Shown here piece by piece: positions 13,952-15,207 of a stretch of 15,207 bases of DNA. Position 1 is the stretch's first letter. Each line of letters opens with the position of its first letter. The stretch is taken from assembly GCA_041744735.1 (NCBI GenBank), contig JBGTKH010000578.1, positions 1-15,207 on the forward strand, read 5' to 3'. The notes below the pieces were generated by a model, which worked only from the letters and a program-made list of their open reading frames with translations, ran no database searches and was not told where the DNA came from. The position numbers and the translations under genes were made by a program. This stretch comes from JBGTKH01 sp041744735. GTDB lineage: Bacteria > Planctomycetota > Planctomycetia > Pirellulales > Pirellulaceae.

Positions 13952-14458
13952 ATGATTCGCTACACCGAAGGCAACCTTCTCGAAGCCAACAGCGAAGCGT
14001 TAGTCAACGCTGTTAACGAGGTTGGCGTCATGGGCAAAGGGATCGCCCTGATGTTCCGCAAGGCATTTCCTGAAAACATGCGTGCGTATGCCGCCGCATG
14101 TCAGGCTGGTGAAGTGCGGGTTGGCCGAATGTTCGTCACTCAGAACCACCGTTCGGCCGGACCAAGGTGGATCATTAACTTCCCGACCAAGAAACACTGG
14201 CGCAATCCCTCAAAGCTGGAGTGGGTATGCGAGGGACTGCGAGATCTGGTGCGGGTGATCCGGGCGTATGAAATCCGGTCGGTGGCGATCCCGCCGTTGG
14301 GTTGCGGCCATGGCAGTTTGGATTGGTCGCAGGTCCGACCAGCAATTGACGCAGCACTGTCGGAACTCGAAGGCGTTGATATTTTGCTCTTCGAACCAAC
14401 TGACAAATTGCAGCATGAGCGACAACGGGGAACGTCTCACGAAAGAGATGCACGATGA
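13952..14458 (+). CDS. Stand-alone macrodomain protein, DarG-like, without a DarT partner
   Basis: A 168-aa protein starting at ATG 13952, supported by GGAGG at 13939-13943 (8-nt spacing). ATG 13907 and 13937 lie in frame but less well placed. The macrodomain motifs are NAVNEVGVMGKGIALMF (residues 19-35), INFPTKKHW (75-83) and PPLGCGHGSLDW (114-125), the last being the ADP-ribose-binding loop. The pattern resembles the macrodomain of DarG, which removes ADP-ribose from DNA. A lysine is at position 80 in the NFPTK motif, where I recall the catalytic Lys of DarG. DarG also has a C-terminal DarT-binding domain, which is absent here; the tail after about 150 is short and basic. No DarT-like ADP-ribosyltransferase is encoded in the window. 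The stop overlaps the hsdR start by ATGA. Confidence 0.8.
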   Translation: MIRYTEGNLLEANSEALVNAVNEVGVMGKGIALMFRKAFPENMRAYAAACQAGEVRVGRMFVTQNHRSAGPRWIINFPTKKHWRNPSKLEWVCEGLRDLVRVIRAYEIRSVAIPPLGCGHGSLDWSQVRPAIDAALSELEGVDILLFEPTDKLQHERQRGTSHERDAR

Positions 14459-15207
14459 GCGCGATTCAGTGGGAATACGAAGTCGTCGAACGGCCGTTTT
14501 GCCAGCAACTGGCGACGATGGGCTGGCAGTGGATCGAAGGGGATCCTGACCTGCCCGAGACAACCGAGCGAACCAGTTCGCGCGACGTGCTGCTGTATGG
14601 CCGCCTGCGAGAAAAGCTGCGCGAGATCAATCTCCGCGATGGCCAGCCTTGGCTCGACGACGCGCGCATCGAGAAGGCGATTCGCGACTTGGACCGTGCG
14701 GCAGGGCATCGGCTGATGGAGGTCAACGAATCGGCGACGCAGTTGCTGCTCAAGGGGACGGTCGTCGACGGCTTGCCCGACTGGGACAACGGCCGGCCGC
14801 AGCCGGTGCGTTACGTCGATTGGGAGCACCCCGAGAACAATGACTTCCTCGTGATCAACCAATTCAAGGTGGAACTCACAAGTGGCCGGGGGCACGTGAT
14901 TCCTGACGCGGTCTGCTTCGTCAACGGCATCCCGCTGGTCGTGGCCGAGTTCAAGAGCCCGGGGATCGAGAACCCAATCCACGAAGCCATCAATCAGCTT
15001 TTGCGATATGCGAACCAGCGCCGCGAAGTCTGGCCGACGTTGTACCAGGAAAACGAAGGAGTCGAACGGCTGTTCCACACGAATCAGCTTCTGATTGCCA
15101 GCGACTTCTTCGAGGCACGGGCCAGCACAATCGGCGCGCCGCCGGAAGCCTACTTGGAATGGGCCGATACTTCGCCCGTGCCAATGACCACGGTGGCGGA
15201 AGAACTG
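14455..15207 (+). CDS. hsdR: Type I restriction endonuclease subunit HsdR, N-terminal part (cut by window end)
   Basis: The first 251 codons are present and the gene runs off the right edge. HsdR cuts and translocates unmodified DNA in complex with HsdM and HsdS. The visible part is the HsdR nuclease domain: D151 (IPDAVC), E165-F-K167 in VVAEFKSP, and Q181-LLR-Y185 in NQLLRY. These make the PD-(D/E)xK centre plus the QxxxY motif found in type I nucleases. The helicase motor would lie downstream. The start matches the family (MSAIQWEYEVVERPF), overlaps the macrodomain stop by ATGA, and has only a weak AAGAGA-like ribosome site, so coupling to the macrodomain gene is likely. A degenerate copy of its first 80 or so bases sits at 12297. 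Confidence 0.9.
   Translation, partial: MSAIQWEYEVVERPFCQQLATMGWQWIEGDPDLPETTERTSSRDVLLYGRLREKLREINLRDGQPWLDDARIEKAIRDLDRAAGHRLMEVNESATQLLLKGTVVDGLPDWDNGRPQPVRYVDWEHPENNDFLVINQFKVELTSGRGHVIPDAVCFVNGIPLVVAEFKSPGIENPIHEAINQLLRYANQRREVWPTLYQENEGVERLFHTNQLLIASDFFEARASTIGAPPEAYLEWADTSPVPMTTVAEEL

Larger units (their letters stand above)
12351..14454 (+). other. Three-gene accessory cassette between hsdS and hsdR
   Basis: The segment holds the nucleotidyltransferase-like, unrecognised and macrodomain genes, all on the same strand with ATGA or short-gap spacing. It is bounded on the left by the degenerate hsdR start and on the right by the intact hsdR start. No integrase, transposase or terminal inverted repeats are visible. 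It either entered by recombination at hsdR or arrived together with a second, intact hsdR from another type I locus. The boundaries are inferred from the duplicated hsdR 5' end; the left one could lie anywhere in about 12351-12421. Confidence 0.6.

Noticed and set aside
12422..14458. A complete DarTG toxin-antitoxin system
   Set aside because: Only a DarG-like macrodomain is present. Neither upstream protein shows features I would expect of the DarT ADP-ribosyltransferase, and the DarG C-terminal domain is missing.
12297..14464. Transposon with target-site duplication ATGAGCGCGA (12297 and 14455)
   Set aside because: The exact 10-bp match is part of a longer diverged hsdR homology, and no terminal inverted repeats or transposase are present. 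A gene-level duplication or recombination fits better.

Overview
The window looks like a piece of a Planctomycetota chromosome, probably of the Pirellulales type. The main clue is a large surface protein with a planctomycete-style N-terminal export/sorting motif (LEERQMMTAD), dockerin-like EF-hands and PKD/cadherin-like repeats. Beside it lie a planctomycete-style ECF sigma relic and a pair of single-pass leucine-rich-repeat proteins. These are judgements from sequence reading and memory; no database was searched.

Layout. (1) Positions 1-214 hold the 3' end of an oligoendopeptidase F gene on the + strand, overlapping convergently with a minus-strand Stealth-like sugar-phosphate transferase gene (193-1059). 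(2) Positions 909-2387 carry two related minus-strand LRR membrane-protein genes, separated by a clear intrinsic terminator. The distal one is truncated exactly where the transferase gene starts. (3) Positions 2458-5385 encode the giant surface protein, including a Gly/Tyr hexapeptide repeat tract. (4) Positions 5593-6053 are a broken ECF sigma gene in divergent orientation, with sigma regions 2 and 4 in different frames and the linker missing. (5) Positions 6246-8132 encode an exported PhoD-type alkaline phosphatase. (6) From 8279 to the right edge lies a type I restriction-modification locus: hsdM, hsdS, a three-gene insert, then hsdR, which is cut by the window end.

The restriction locus is the most interesting part. 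hsdM and hsdS overlap by ATGA. The hsdS stop also overlaps, again by ATGA, a short degenerate copy of the hsdR 5' end (12297 to about 12375) that hits a stop after 17 codons. The intact hsdR starts about 2.1 kb downstream at 14455. Between the two copies sit a nucleotidyltransferase-like DUF6932-type gene, a gene of unknown family, and a stand-alone DarG-like macrodomain gene that overlaps hsdR by ATGA. The simplest reading is an ancestral hsdM-hsdS-hsdR operon interrupted at the hsdR start by an accessory cassette, with the old hsdR 5' end left as a scar. The cassette pairs a possible nucleotide-transferring enzyme with an ADP-ribose-processing fold but has no DarT toxin, so it is a candidate undescribed defence or toxin-antitoxin module carried in a restriction operon. 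hsdM also contains an in-frame REP-doublet-like palindrome with compensatory base changes, lying between its methyltransferase domain and a long coiled-coil C-terminal extension.

No gap between genes exceeds 300 bases. I saw no tRNA, rRNA, CRISPR array, transposase or integrase.
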